Notes: generated from the sequence alone by a model not told the origin. 64,000 bases of DNA from Verrucomicrobiales bacterium (GCA_024636835.1 JAGXGH010000095.1:1-64000), one strand, 5' to 3'. Positions 50,345 to 60,151 are shown, numbered from the stretch's first letter. Numbers and translations: made by a program.

Positions 50345-52864
50345 CTAGCGCTCGTCAAAAGAGCTATCGTCTGAAACATTAAAGTTCGCGTTGTTCGCCT
50401 CCTTTACATCACGCAACTTCGCGCCCGAAGGATCGAGCACATTAACTTCTACGAACAGAAGAACCGCTTTGCGCTCATACTTCTCGCTCTCCATACGGAA
50501 AAGTCGCCCGATAATCGGGATGTCACCGAGGATAGGCACACTGTCTTGAACTGTTTCACGAACACCTTCAACCAATCCACCAATCACCAAGGACTGGCCA
50601 TCGTAAACGCTGACACTGGTCTTTTCGCGACGTGTTTCAAAAACGGGCTGAAGAATTTGGTTGTCGGTCAGGACCACCGAGTCATTCGTTCCACCGTTTG
50701 GATTCTCCAATGGACCTGAGAGAATTAATACCCCGTAATTCACAAACCCGATTAACTCTTTAAATGTAGCATCAATATTCAGTTCAATCAGCGTGCCGTC
50801 CTGAGAAACAATCGGATCAACCTCCAATACAGTCCCTAAGAGTTCCGTTTCGAAGGACGTGGGAAAGGCGGGAGTCACCGGAAACCCTCCCAAAGCATCC
50901 ACATTGCCCACATTGTTCGGAAGTTCTGGTGGATCGTACTCCGTCGGGTAAATAAACTCCCGCACCGCCTCGATTTTCGCTATCTGACCGCTTCGCGTCA
51001 CAACCGTAGGGGAAATCAGCGCATCTTTGCCAGTTTTCTGGTTTAGTCCACGCACAATCATTTGAAACTGCGGTTCAGTCAGCACACCAGTCACGCCAAA
51101 AAAACCTGGCGCACGCGCTTTGCCGCCACCGAGAGAGGCTGGGCTACCGGCAGCAAGCAAGGTGCTCAAATTCGCATTAGTCAAACCAAGCTGGCCACTA
51201 CGAAGAGATTCTGTAACCGGGTTCGACCCCAGCCCTGTACCAGACGATGGATCAGTAATGGGGAAGTTGCCGGCTGTCCTCAAACCATCGCCAGTGCCAC
51301 CGGACACCAACACCCCATCGCCTACTGCTGCTGCACCCAATAACCAATCGAAACCGAGTTCATAAAGGTGGGATTGATTCACCTCCAGCATCTTCACTCG
51401 TATCTCCACCTGCATCGCACCTTCGGGTCGACTCATCTCAATGAGTGCCTGGATCTGAGCGTGGGCGGCCGCGGTGTTTTTCATTACCAAAGTACTCGTC
51501 GCAGGGTCAAAGTTCGCATTCGCCTCGTCTTCAAAAGGAATCCCAGACTGCTGAAGAAATCCCTCTGCAGTACGGCGTTTGACTGACAAACCATCGCTAA
51601 AACCTGCCGCATTGGCAAATGGATCATCACTCGCCCCGCCGCTGGCTATTGGTGCAGTAGCAATAAAATCAGGCGGCACGCGATACGAGCGAGTCACCAT
51701 TAAATCGCTACTCAAGCCCGAGGGGGCGAAAACGATCGCGTACTGTTCGATGCGGTATTGCAAACCACTAAGCCGAGCCACGTATCCAAGCACTTCACTC
51801 ATCGGTGCGTTACGCAACTCCAGACGAATCTGACGTTGCCCCACATCTTCAACCTCCAAGCCGACTCCAGAACCCCCGCGCACGACAAAGTTGAACCCCT
51901 CACCTTTCGGATCGAGTTCGCGACTCTTGATAGTTAAATAGCGCAAAGCCTCGTTCAAGGTCACATCATCAAACTGAACCGTATCCAGAGTCATCCCCTC
52001 TAGCATACGTCGAGTCGCACCCAGCGCATCTCTGGAGAACACCTCCTCATCGGAAAACGCCTCTCCTGTCGGGAGCGCATCCTTAGCAGTCACTTCAATG
52101 CGCGGTTTTTCCCAGTTCTTTGCCACCTCCGCGAGCATCTCAGCTCGTGTTCGCGTGGTAGCTACACCGTAATAATCAATCTTCTTTCGTTGTATCCGCT
52201 CAATGCCTTTTTGCGCTGCCTTGTTATAGGGATCTAATCGCAACACATTATCGAAAAACTTCACCGCACCATCGTAGTCATCGAGAAGTTCGCTCGACTC
52301 CGCCAATTTCAGCAAACGCAGCACATCAGCAGACCTCTTCTGATGCTCCGGTGAATCCGCCAAGTTCACCTGCTCAGGGTCATTTAAGGCCAGCTCGAGT
52401 TCCTTGGCTCGGTGGTGATTCGGCGCAATATCCTCTTTCAACACCTCGGCCACAACGGATCTCGCCTTCGGGTATTCCGCCCGCTTGATCAACTCGTCAG
52501 TGTAATCGAGCGACGCCCTAACGAAGCGCGTAACAATCTGATTACGAAGATCCTGAGTAATCGGAACATTCGGCAACACTTCCAACGCACTGCGGTATCT
52601 GCCCATCGCATCGCTTGGCTGACCGTCACGCATGAAAAGATCTCCCTCCTCGGCGAACGCGCGCGCCTCCATAGTGCTTTGCTCACGCAAAACTCGTTCG
52701 CTTTCAGCATTTTGAGCGACCGATGAGCCGATCAAAAACCACGCCAAAACCGCCACCATCAGCCACAAAAGAGACGCACCAACACCCTGCTGCCGAACAA
52801 CGACAGCCGATTGTGTACCCTTGGGCATCCCATTGACCCTCATAAAATTCTCGTTACTTCGCAT
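50345..52864 (-). CDS. Type IV pilus outer-membrane secretin (Amuc_1098-like)
   Basis: 839 residues. An N-terminal hydrophobic export segment (LLWLMVAVLAWFLIGSSVAQ) is followed by TPR-like repeats at about 70-240 (FMRDGQPSDAMGRYRSALEV, DGAVKFFDNVLRLDPYN, AAQKGIERI). Next come secretin N-domains (LEVEDVGQRQIRLELRNAPM, VRGGSGVGLEVEDV) and the C-terminal secretin channel, with MVTRSYRVPPDF, IEMSRPEGAMQVEIRVKMLE and the closing LVIGGLVEGVRETVQDSVPILGDIPIIG. This TPR-secretin order matches the Akkermansia Amuc_1098 family of type IV pilus outer membrane proteins. It would form the pore for a pilus or a secretion system. No other pilus genes are in the window except perhaps the AsmA-like protein after it. 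Confidence 0.85.
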   Translation of the reverse strand: MRSNENFMRVNGMPKGTQSAVVVRQQGVGASLLWLMVAVLAWFLIGSSVAQNAESERVLREQSTMEARAFAEEGDLFMRDGQPSDAMGRYRSALEVLPNVPITQDLRNQIVTRFVRASLDYTDELIKRAEYPKARSVVAEVLKEDIAPNHHRAKELELALNDPEQVNLADSPEHQKRSADVLRLLKLAESSELLDDYDGAVKFFDNVLRLDPYNKAAQKGIERIQRKKIDYYGVATTRTRAEMLAEVAKNWEKPRIEVTAKDALPTGEAFSDEEVFSRDALGATRRMLEGMTLDTVQFDDVTLNEALRYLTIKSRELDPKGEGFNFVVRGGSGVGLEVEDVGQRQIRLELRNAPMSEVLGYVARLSGLQYRIEQYAIVFAPSGLSSDLMVTRSYRVPPDFIATAPIASGGASDDPFANAAGFSDGLSVKRRTAEGFLQQSGIPFEDEANANFDPATSTLVMKNTAAAHAQIQALIEMSRPEGAMQVEIRVKMLEVNQSHLYELGFDWLLGAAAVGDGVLVSGGTGDGLRTAGNFPITDPSSGTGLGSNPVTESLRSGQLGLTNANLSTLLAAGSPASLGGGKARAPGFFGVTGVLTEPQFQMIVRGLNQKTGKDALISPTVVTRSGQIAKIEAVREFIYPTEYDPPELPNNVGNVDALGGFPVTPAFPTSFETELLGTVLEVDPIVSQDGTLIELNIDATFKELIGFVNYGVLILSGPLENPNGGTNDSVVLTDNQILQPVFETRREKTSVSVYDGQSLVIGGLVEGVRETVQDSVPILGDIPIIGRLFRMESEKYERKAVLLFVEVNVLDPSGAKLRDVKEANNANFNVSDDSSFDER

Positions 52865-53073
52865 ACCTAAAATTTTCAGCTCGCCGTGATGAAACGGACG
52901 TAACCCCGAACTACTACACAGACCAGCGCCCGATGTAAGTAAAAAAATGCCTCAAAACCCATGAAATCCGAGAATTCTAAGCTTCAGCTTCACTAACCGA
53001 ATAAGCTCACACACAGACGATTCCGCAAAATTGGCACGAGATCACCGTCGATCGAGCGCTCGACTCACATACG

Positions 53074-55107
53074 CTATTTCTCAGAAGCCTCTTGATAAAC
53101 CCGTGGGCGCCATTCAAAGGCATAGTTATCGAACAGGTCGGAACCCAGACCTTCCTGATAGACACCGCGCGAAAATTCGCCGCCCATCGACAGCCGTTCC
53201 ATCGTTTTTGGATGAGACGAACGCGCCTTCTGCGTTTGCGCCACGTAAACAAAAAGCGGACATTCTTGTTCTTCTGCCATCGCCACAGAGCGGTCAAGCA
53301 GGCTCAATGATTCCTCATCACTCGCTGGGAAATTCGTCAGATACGGATCGTAGTTGTCTCCATCAAACCACAAGGACAGAGTAATTGGGCGTTTATCAAA
53401 GTCCGGGAAATCTCCACCACGCGCAGAACGAACTACCGCACGAGGATCCGCTTTCGGCATGCTTGTTACCACCGAGATCGGACGAGTCAGCAAAATCCCC
53501 CACGTCACCGAAGCGAGCAACACAAACGCCGGAGCCGCAGCAGCAAACCCACCACTCCCCAGCCGTTTCGCCAGGGCTCCCACACCGACACCCATCATCA
53601 ATACCACGACAGGAAGCATCGGCGCTGCATACCAAACCATCAACGCCAGGTGTTTGCTGGCGCTATTAAAATACAGCAAGCCTAGCGAACCTAGACCCGC
53701 CATCAGCACCCACGCGATCGCACGAGTTGGAGCATTCTTGAAAAGCACCACCACACCCGCAACAGCCGCCAGCACCGAAAGCACCAGACCGACAAGCAGC
53801 AGCCAAATCCCTTGATCAAGCGCGTATTCCATCGCCAAGGCAACTCGGCTATCCGGCGTGAAATTGAACCATGGACAGCCAACAAAAAGTGACGTCACCG
53901 AGTCCGCCCACCACCCTGGGTCAACACTTGCTTGCGCCAAGGCTGCTGATTCGCTCATTGCGTCGCGAGTGGCCATCACCGGCACCACCAAAAGCATCAT
54001 CGCCGGAATCGCCGCAAGCAAAGCCGACACGGTTAAACGTGTGAACGCCACACCAGCCGCTGGACGGTGCTGACTAAACATTCCAAGTCCGAGTAAGCCA
54101 GCGAGCACCAAATTCACAACTACCACGAAGAAAACCGTGCCCGGATAAGTGTAAACAATCAGCAACTGCGTAAGACCATACGGCAACCACCAACGCCAAC
54201 CGTTCGTTTGCCAGCACCTCACCAACAGCCAGATCGATAAGGCGATAAAGAACATCGCCATCCCATAAGCTCGTGCTTCTGTACTGAACCTTAAATGCCA
54301 TGGATGAAGCGCCAAAATCCATGCCGCAGCCGCCCCTGCCCAGGGACCAGTTAACGCCCTACCCGCCAGCGCGATCACAAGAATTGTTAACACACCAAAT
54401 ACCAAAACCGGAGCGCGCGGCACCCATTCTACGACAGCCCCATCCGCTATTGGATTCTTCGCCCGCCAGGCATCGAACACCGCACGCGCCGTGATCGAAT
54501 AGAGGAATGCATTGTTCCCCGTATTATTGCTGAAAGCGGTTTCTCCCCAGCTAGGCTGGTCAAATTTCGCCCCATCCTCACCCGGCACACCTTTCCACTG
54601 TCCCGCAATGATCCGTGTATAGACGTGGTTTTCGTCATTATAAAAACTGAACTCCATCCGCTGCATCCGCAACACAGTGCCCACCGCCATCGCTAAGATC
54701 ACGAGAAACCAAAACGTCCCCACGACAAAACGGCGACGGCCATTCACCTCACCTGCTCGCTTGCTCGAATGAACTCTCCCGAGCGTCGCCGGACGGCTCT
54801 CCCCCACCCATGCACAGCGAGTGAGCAGTAAAAGAACCGCCACACCCGCACCCGCACACGCTCCCCAGTAAGCTGACGTCCTCGCCATTTCTGCAGGTTT
54901 GACCTTCGACCTGTCGCCCGCCTCCACCTTCGCACTCGCGTCCGGCCAATCCTCACGCCAGTCCTCACCGGTCTGATTCACAAAAACAATCAACGCCACC
55001 GTAATAATAGCCAAGCCAAGCCCGAACAACTTACTCAGTGTGTTTCCCTGCGGCCAGAGACAGTGAACGATACGGCTCCCCAGTGTCGATGCAGATTGCG
55101 AACTCAT
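53074..55107 (-). CDS. GT39/ArnT-like membrane glycosyltransferase
   Basis: 677 residues, with an N-terminal helix (LFGLGLAIITVALIVFV) and about ten further helices (e.g. FLVILAMAVGTVLRMQRMEF, AVFIVVVNLVLAGLLGLGMF). After the first helix is an SFYNDENHVYT loop with the acidic pair expected of PMT/ArnT-type enzymes, and LRFSTEARAYGMAMFFIALS lies further on. The C-terminal 120 residues are periplasmic-looking and soluble. Such proteins transfer a sugar from a polyprenyl-phosphate donor to lipid or protein on the outer side of the inner membrane; the substrate is unknown. It precedes the secretin gene by about 210 bp and follows the NYN gene closely. Confidence 0.72.
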   Translation of the reverse strand: MSSQSASTLGSRIVHCLWPQGNTLSKLFGLGLAIITVALIVFVNQTGEDWREDWPDASAKVEAGDRSKVKPAEMARTSAYWGACAGAGVAVLLLLTRCAWVGESRPATLGRVHSSKRAGEVNGRRRFVVGTFWFLVILAMAVGTVLRMQRMEFSFYNDENHVYTRIIAGQWKGVPGEDGAKFDQPSWGETAFSNNTGNNAFLYSITARAVFDAWRAKNPIADGAVVEWVPRAPVLVFGVLTILVIALAGRALTGPWAGAAAAWILALHPWHLRFSTEARAYGMAMFFIALSIWLLVRCWQTNGWRWWLPYGLTQLLIVYTYPGTVFFVVVVNLVLAGLLGLGMFSQHRPAAGVAFTRLTVSALLAAIPAMMLLVVPVMATRDAMSESAALAQASVDPGWWADSVTSLFVGCPWFNFTPDSRVALAMEYALDQGIWLLLVGLVLSVLAAVAGVVVLFKNAPTRAIAWVLMAGLGSLGLLYFNSASKHLALMVWYAAPMLPVVVLMMGVGVGALAKRLGSGGFAAAAPAFVLLASVTWGILLTRPISVVTSMPKADPRAVVRSARGGDFPDFDKRPITLSLWFDGDNYDPYLTNFPASDEESLSLLDRSVAMAEEQECPLFVYVAQTQKARSSHPKTMERLSMGGEFSRGVYQEGLGSDLFDNYAFEWRPRVYQEASEK

Positions 55108-55137
55108 TGCCGCACGGTTTCACAAACAAGCCATTAA

Positions 55138-55611
55138 TCAAGAGCGCCCGTCACCATTGCGAAAATACCCACGATTTCGATCGCTGAATTTTCGCCGTTC
55201 ATGTTCGATCATTTCGAGCATGCCGGTGATTGAGATTGCCTCCGCCCCGCCGCCAAGCGCCGCGTGTAGCACCATTAGATCATTCGAAGCCACCATCATC
55301 CGACAGTCCGCCGCATATTTGGCCACGATGTTTTCGATCACGCCATCAGCAGAGCGCTTTCCATCGGCAAAGAGCACACGCACCCCGCCATCATTCGCCG
55401 GCTTTTCCGCCGGCTGCACAGCTTCGCCATGTTTAGATCGATCGAAAACGACCACGACCTTCCACGTCGAGGCATCGTGCAAAAGCGAGAGTTCAGAAAT
55501 CAACCTCGCCCGTGCCGCAAATGTGCCAGAGGATTTCCGCAATAATTCCGCACACTCTTCCCAAGCGTGCATCGCATTATGTCCATCGACGACCAGGATG
55601 CTATCGCTCAT
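55138..55611 (-). CDS. NYN-domain (YacP-like) putative RNase
   Basis: 157 residues from the ATG at 55611 (a GTG lies one codon upstream). NYN/PIN-like fold: ILVVDGHNAMHAW with the acidic Asp at about 8, VVFDRSKHG near 56, and MMVASNDLMVLHAAL near 108. YacP/Rae1 relatives cut mRNA or act on ribosome-bound transcripts. It ends 30 bp before the GT39 start. A strong hairpin lies just upstream at 55614-55651, so it may need its own promoter. Confidence 0.7.
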   Translation of the reverse strand: MSDSILVVDGHNAMHAWEECAELLRKSSGTFAARARLISELSLLHDASTWKVVVVFDRSKHGEAVQPAEKPANDGGVRVLFADGKRSADGVIENIVAKYAADCRMMVASNDLMVLHAALGGGAEAISITGMLEMIEHERRKFSDRNRGYFRNGDGRS

Positions 55612-55613
55612 CA

Positions 55614-55651
55614 CAAAAAACGGGTGCCCAGAGAATCTCCAGACACCCGTT
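55614..55651 (-). terminator. Intrinsic terminator after the histone H1-like gene
   Basis: ACGGGTG (55620-55626) pairs with CACCCGT (55644-55650); the minus strand then runs into TTTTTT at 55614-55619. It ends the 55680-55997 transcript. Confidence 0.8.
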
Positions 55652-55679
55652 AAAAATCATTTTCAGAGCGAAGACTCGA

Positions 55680-55997
55680 CTACTCTTCGCCTTCAGCTTT
55701 CTCGTCTTCAGCTTTCTCGTCTTCAGCTTTAACATCTTCAGCTTTAACGTCTTCAGCTTTTGGAGCGGCCTTCTTAGCGGCCACTTTCTTCGCAGCTGCC
55801 TTTTTGGCTGGTGCTTTCTTAGCGGCGGCCTTTTTGGCTGGTGCTTTCTTCGCAGCTGCCTTTTTCGCAGGTGCTTTCTTCGCAACAGGTTTTGATACCT
55901 TCTTCGCTGTTCCGGCCTTCTTCGCCAATTCATTCTTCTTCTTCACCGCACGCTGGCGACGACGACGCTTCTCGATCTTATTGTGTTGTTTTCCCAT
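55680..55997 (-). CDS. Histone H1-like basic protein with acidic tail
   Basis: 105 residues. A very basic start (GKQHNKIEKRRRRQRAVKKK) is followed by Lys-Ala-Pro repeats of the H1 type (KKAPAKKAAAKK) and then an acidic tail built from EDVKAEDEKAEDE units. The first part probably binds nucleic acid; the tail may neutralise or regulate it. Small basic proteins with similar starts are common in Verrucomicrobiota and Chlamydiae. It stands alone between an intrinsic terminator and the arsenic cluster. Low-complexity sequence makes alignment-based family calls unreliable. Confidence 0.65.
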   Translation of the reverse strand: MGKQHNKIEKRRRRQRAVKKKNELAKKAGTAKKVSKPVAKKAPAKKAAAKKAPAKKAAAKKAPAKKAAAKKVAAKKAAPKAEDVKAEDVKAEDEKAEDEKAEGEE

Positions 55998-56294
55998 GGT
56001 AGTTGATTCGTCTCGTGCGAGGCCGCGGGGATCGACGAGCTGTGCCCAACAATCGATCCCACCACCCGGCGCATGCCAAGAACTCGTAGATACGCAGTGA
56101 ATCCCTCACAATCAAGGGGAAATGCACACGATACGTGAATCGCTGCATTTTACTTCACTCCAATAAACGGGCAAACGAATCAAAATAATCGAACTTTACG
56201 GGAATAATCACACCATGAAACCATCATCAATTACTTGAGATTCGCGGAACTCTTTGATCACTTCACGTCGTATCTTGCAGTCCCACCACATAAA

Positions 56295-57476
56295 ATGACC
56301 ACCGAAACCTCTGTAAAAGACCGTTACGCAGCTGCCGCACACGCTTCAGAAAAAGCTCTCTGCTGCCCCATCGACTACGATCCCGCATTCCTTCAAGCCA
56401 TCCCCGCCGAAGTCGTCGAGCGCGATTACGGATGCGGAGATCCATCAAAACATGTCCGCAAGGGCGAGACCGTCCTCGACCTCGGAAGCGGCACCGGAAA
56501 AATCTGTTTCATCGCGTCGCAAGTCGTCGGCGATACCGGAAAGGTCATCGGCGTGGACATGACGGACGACATGCTCGAAGTCGCTCGACGCAACGCACCA
56601 GTGGTCGCAGAGAACATTGGCTACGCGAATGTCGACTTCCGGAAAGGTCGTATCCAGGACCTCGCACTCGACATGGAAAAACTCGAACATCACCTCGCTA
56701 CACATCCGATCACCGATGCCAATAGCTTCATGGACCTCGACCCCATCATCGATGAACTACGCAAATCTCAACCACTCGTCGCCGACGACTCGATCGATGT
56801 CGTCGTATCAAACTGCGTCCTCAACTTGGTCGATGATCGTTTGAAGAAGCAAATGTTCACCGAGATCTTCCGCGTTCTTAAACGTGGCGGCCGTGCGGTG
56901 ATATCGGATATTGTCAGTGACGAGCCGCCCCCCGACCACATGCGAAATAACCCGCATCTCTGGAGCGGGTGCATTTCAGGAGCCATGACCGAGGCTGGCT
57001 TCCTCGCTGCATTTGAAGAGGCTGGGTTCTATGGCATCAACGTGCTCAATCTCGACCAAACACCTTGGCAAACCGTCGAAGGTATCGAATTCCGCTCGAT
57101 GACCATTGAAGCCTACAAAGGCAAGGAAGGCCCATGCCTCGATCGCAATCAGGCGGTGATTTACAAGGGGCCCTTCAAGAGCGTCCTCGACGACGACGGA
57201 CATCGTCTCGATCGCGGCGAGCGCATGGCCGTCTGCGAAAAAACCTTCAATATCTATAGCAGCGAACCGTACCGCCAGCATTTCGATCTTGTCGAACCAC
57301 TTCACGAGATCGCCAGCGAAGATGCCGCAGAGTTCGACTGCCGCCGTAACGCCCGCCGAGACCCGCGCGAGACCAAGGGCCAGGACTACAACGCAACCAT
57401 CGACAACACAGGATCGCTCGACAAGTCCAACGACCTCAGCGCCGACTCCTGCTGCGTCCCCTCAGGCTGCTGCTAA
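56295..57476 (+). CDS. arsM: Arsenite S-adenosylmethyltransferase ArsM
   Basis: 393 residues from the ATG at 56295; the frame opens at TTG 56235. SAM-binding motif I VLDLGSGTGKICFIAS near 75, and acidic VIGVDMTDDML after it. The arsenic-binding cysteines are plausible: CC in KALCCP near 22, VVSNCVLNL and LWSGCISGAMTEAG, plus CCVPSGCC at the end. It methylates As(III) with S-adenosylmethionine in the cytoplasm. It is the first gene of a likely arsenosugar pathway: arsS follows after 144 bp, then DUF547, TVP38 and an FAD disulfide reductase, all on the plus strand. No ArsR repressor is seen next to it. Confidence 0.93.
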   Translation: MTTETSVKDRYAAAAHASEKALCCPIDYDPAFLQAIPAEVVERDYGCGDPSKHVRKGETVLDLGSGTGKICFIASQVVGDTGKVIGVDMTDDMLEVARRNAPVVAENIGYANVDFRKGRIQDLALDMEKLEHHLATHPITDANSFMDLDPIIDELRKSQPLVADDSIDVVVSNCVLNLVDDRLKKQMFTEIFRVLKRGGRAVISDIVSDEPPPDHMRNNPHLWSGCISGAMTEAGFLAAFEEAGFYGINVLNLDQTPWQTVEGIEFRSMTIEAYKGKEGPCLDRNQAVIYKGPFKSVLDDDGHRLDRGERMAVCEKTFNIYSSEPYRQHFDLVEPLHEIASEDAAEFDCRRNARRDPRETKGQDYNATIDNTGSLDKSNDLSADSCCVPSGCC

Positions 57477-57500
57477 CCCGCCCTGTCCAGCATTCGAGGC

Positions 57501-57594
57501 GTCGGATCCTACCGACAAACATCGCTCCTCGTAGCGTTGGCATCTCGCCAACAAGTCATCCTCCTCTTCAACGTGACGTCGGCATCTTGCCGAC
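57501..57594. repeat. Three related hairpins between arsM and arsS
   Basis: GTCGGATCCTACCGAC (57501-57516), GTTGGCATCTCGCCAAC (57536-57552) and GTCGGCATCTTGCCGAC (57578-57594) are palindromes with a common plan and a shared trailer like CAAGTCA. Stem changes are paired, as in a REP-type element. They may alter mRNA stability between the two genes. Confidence 0.8.
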
Positions 57595-57620
57595 AAGTCA
57601 CCACTCCCACCACAAGCTCT

Positions 57621-58616
57621 ATGATCAAACCACTCACCGTTGCCGCACCCGACAAATCCTTCTCCACCGCAGTTCGAGACTCCGGCGTCAAACTCCACCG
57701 CGACAAAGCGACCATCCTCCAACTCAACATCGGCGCACTTTGCAACCTCACCTGCGTCCATTGCCACGTGAACGCCGGACCAAAACGCAAGGAAATCATC
57801 ACCGCTGACACCATCGACAAAGTGCTCGCATGGTTTGAGAAAACCGACATTCCCACCCTCGACCTCACCGGTGGAACACCCGAAATGGTGCCCGATTTCC
57901 GCAGCCTCGTCGAAACCGTGCGCAACTTCGAACAACCGCGCACTGTGATCACCCGCCTCAACGCAACCATCCTCAACGAGCCCGGCTACGAATGGATTCC
58001 GGAGTTCCACGCGAAGCACAAGATCACCATCATCGCATCGATGCCCTGCTATTCGCCGAACAACGTCAACGAGCAGCGCGGTGACGGCGTTTTTGACTCC
58101 TCGATCAAAGCGTTCCAGACACTCAACGCCCTAGGATACGGCATCGACCCAGAATTGCCCATGCATTTCGTTTACAACCCAAACGGAGCATTTCTCCCCG
58201 GCAATCAACGAGAACTCGAAGCGGATTACAAACGCGAGATGAAGGCGCATTTTGGCATCAAGTTCAACGATCTCTACTCCATCACCAACATGCCAATCGC
58301 TCGATTCGCATCGTATTTACGCAACAATGATCTACTCGTCGACTACATGCAGACCTTGCGCGACGCCTTCAACCCCGCATCGATCGCCGGACTCATGTGC
58401 CGCGATACAATCAGCGTCGGATGGCAGGGAGATGTCTTTGATTGCGATTTCAATCAGCAACTGAAAATGCCCACTGCCTACGACAAGAAAAACGACGTGA
58501 AGCTCTGGGATATTGATCTCGATAAGTTCCGCGATACGCCCATCATCATCGCCGATCACTGCTTCGGGTGCACCGCGGGTGCCGGATCATCGTGCGGCGG
58601 AGCCTTGGTCGAATAA
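57621..58616 (+). CDS. arsS: Arsenosugar biosynthesis radical SAM protein ArsS
   Basis: 331 residues from the ATG at 57621. Radical SAM cluster CNLTCVHCHVNAGP (three Cys) near 39-46 and TGGTPEMVPDF near 84. C-terminal cysteines in MCRDTISVGWQGDVFDCDFN and DHCFGCTAGAGSSCGG form a SPASM-like auxiliary cluster. ArsS acts after ArsM and adds the 5'-deoxyadenosyl unit that leads to arsenosugars. Neighbours and order fit this pathway. The 144-bp gap to arsM carries a hairpin array. Confidence 0.92.
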   Translation: MIKPLTVAAPDKSFSTAVRDSGVKLHRDKATILQLNIGALCNLTCVHCHVNAGPKRKEIITADTIDKVLAWFEKTDIPTLDLTGGTPEMVPDFRSLVETVRNFEQPRTVITRLNATILNEPGYEWIPEFHAKHKITIIASMPCYSPNNVNEQRGDGVFDSSIKAFQTLNALGYGIDPELPMHFVYNPNGAFLPGNQRELEADYKREMKAHFGIKFNDLYSITNMPIARFASYLRNNDLLVDYMQTLRDAFNPASIAGLMCRDTISVGWQGDVFDCDFNQQLKMPTAYDKKNDVKLWDIDLDKFRDTPIIIADHCFGCTAGAGSSCGGALVE

Positions 58617-58673
58617 GTGATTCTCAATCTTTGTCGGAATAGACGGGAGCAAACAACACTCACATCCCGCACA

Positions 58674-59462
58674 ATGAATCCACTTCCTATTTTCGGCAAA
58701 TTCATGGCAACCACCCTCGCGGTGGCCGCACTCTCTACCTCCAACGCCGCGCCGCCAACACACGACGCCCTCGACACAGTGCTCAAGAAGCACGTCAACA
58801 ACGGGCAAGTCGACTACGCAGCGCTCAAGGGCGAGCGCCAACTACTCGATGATTATATTGCGACCATCGGCGGCATCGGTCGCTCTGAGTTCGACACATG
58901 GAACAGCAACGATCAGCTCGCTTATCTGATCAACCTCTACAATGCCGAAACCCTCCAACTCATCATCGACAACTACCCGCTTAGTAGTATCAAGGATATT
59001 GACGGCGTATTCAGCGGACCATGGGATCAGTCGGAAGTAAAACTCTTCGGCGATAAGGAAACACTCAACCACCTGGAGCACGATTTCATCCGCAAGAACT
59101 ACGACGAACCTCGTATTCACTACGCACTCGTTTGCGCCGCCTTGAGTTGCCCGCCACTCCGCAGCGAAGCCTACATTGGCAACACGCTCAGCGCCCAACT
59201 CGATGACCAGGCAAAGACATTTCTGAGCGACTCAACTAAAAACCGCGTCGATACAGCCACCAAAACTCTTCATGTCTCGAAAATCTTCGATTGGTATGGC
59301 GACGACTTCCGTAAGAACGGAAACACCCTCATTGGCGCGCTAAAACCCTACCTCCCCGAAGACGTCCGCGACCAGGTTGGTAACTCGTATGAAGTCGAAT
59401 TCGTGAGCTACGATTGGCGGCTCAACAAAAAAGGCACAACGCTAGAGAAGCTGGGAAAGTAG
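58674..59462 (+). CDS. DUF547 domain protein
   Basis: 262 residues from the ATG at 58674, with a signal peptide (MATTLAVAALSTSNAAPP). The DUF547 core contains LDTVLKKHVNNGQVDYAAL, LAYLINLYNAETLQLIIDNY and ALVCAALSCPPLRSEAY. DUF547 proteins are found with arsS in many genomes, but their biochemistry is unknown; the conserved Asn-Ala-Tyr and Cys segments hint at a catalytic site in the periplasm. It overlaps or nearly meets the TVP38 gene. Confidence 0.85.
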   Translation: MNPLPIFGKFMATTLAVAALSTSNAAPPTHDALDTVLKKHVNNGQVDYAALKGERQLLDDYIATIGGIGRSEFDTWNSNDQLAYLINLYNAETLQLIIDNYPLSSIKDIDGVFSGPWDQSEVKLFGDKETLNHLEHDFIRKNYDEPRIHYALVCAALSCPPLRSEAYIGNTLSAQLDDQAKTFLSDSTKNRVDTATKTLHVSKIFDWYGDDFRKNGNTLIGALKPYLPEDVRDQVGNSYEVEFVSYDWRLNKKGTTLEKLGK

Positions 59463-59500
59463 ACGGCGGCAACCAGCCGCCACCCGAGGGCATTGCCAGG

Positions 59501-60124
59501 GTGCTTGTCGGTGTGCTTCAATGGATCGAAGATCTCGGTCCATGGGCAGCCGTGACGTTCATCGGACTCTACATTCTGATGACTGTTGGGTTTATTCCCG
59601 GGACTATCCCAACCCTCGCTGCTGGAGCCCTTTTTGGAGTCGTTACGGGCACCATCTACGTCTCCATCGGAGCTACTATCGGCGCACTCCTCGCCTTTCT
59701 CATCGGCAGACGCTTCGCACGAAACTGGGTCACCAAACGCATGGAGAACAACCCGAAACTCAAAGCTGTCGATCGAGCCATCGGCAAAGAGGGCGGTAAG
59801 ATCGTTTTTCTCCTGCGCCTCTCCCCTGTTTTTCCATTCACCCTTCTCAACTACTTCCTCGGCGTCACCAAGGTGAAGACCTCGGCATACACCTTCGCCT
59901 CATGGATCGGCATGATCCCAGGCACCTTGATGTATGTCTACATCGGGTCACTCGTAGGAGATCTTGCAAAGATCGCAGCAGGTGGTCGCGAACGCTCAAA
60001 CGCCGAGTGGGCATTCTATATCGGCGGACTGGTCGTCACCGCAATCGTCACCATCTTCGTCACGAAAATTGCGCGCAAGGCCCTCGACCGAAATGTCGAC
60101 GCCGCCGATTTAGCATCACTCTAG
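59501..60124 (+). CDS. TVP38/TMEM64 (DedA-like) membrane protein
   Basis: 207 residues from the GTG at 59501; the frame opens at a TTG at 59414, which would overlap DUF547 by 49 bp, and GAGGG precedes the GTG. Four to five membrane helices (VTFIGLYILMTVGFIPGTIP, LAAGALFGVVTGTIYVSIGA) surround the family core with LRLSPVFPFTLLNYFLGVTK and ASWIGMIPGTLMYVYIGSLV. VTT/DedA-like proteins move lipid carriers or small molecules across the membrane; here export or handling of the arsenic product is only a guess from context. Confidence 0.85.
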   Translation: MLVGVLQWIEDLGPWAAVTFIGLYILMTVGFIPGTIPTLAAGALFGVVTGTIYVSIGATIGALLAFLIGRRFARNWVTKRMENNPKLKAVDRAIGKEGGKIVFLLRLSPVFPFTLLNYFLGVTKVKTSAYTFASWIGMIPGTLMYVYIGSLVGDLAKIAAGGRERSNAEWAFYIGGLVVTAIVTIFVTKIARKALDRNVDAADLASL

Positions 60125-60151
60125 GTACTGCCCAACACCGCATCAATAAGC

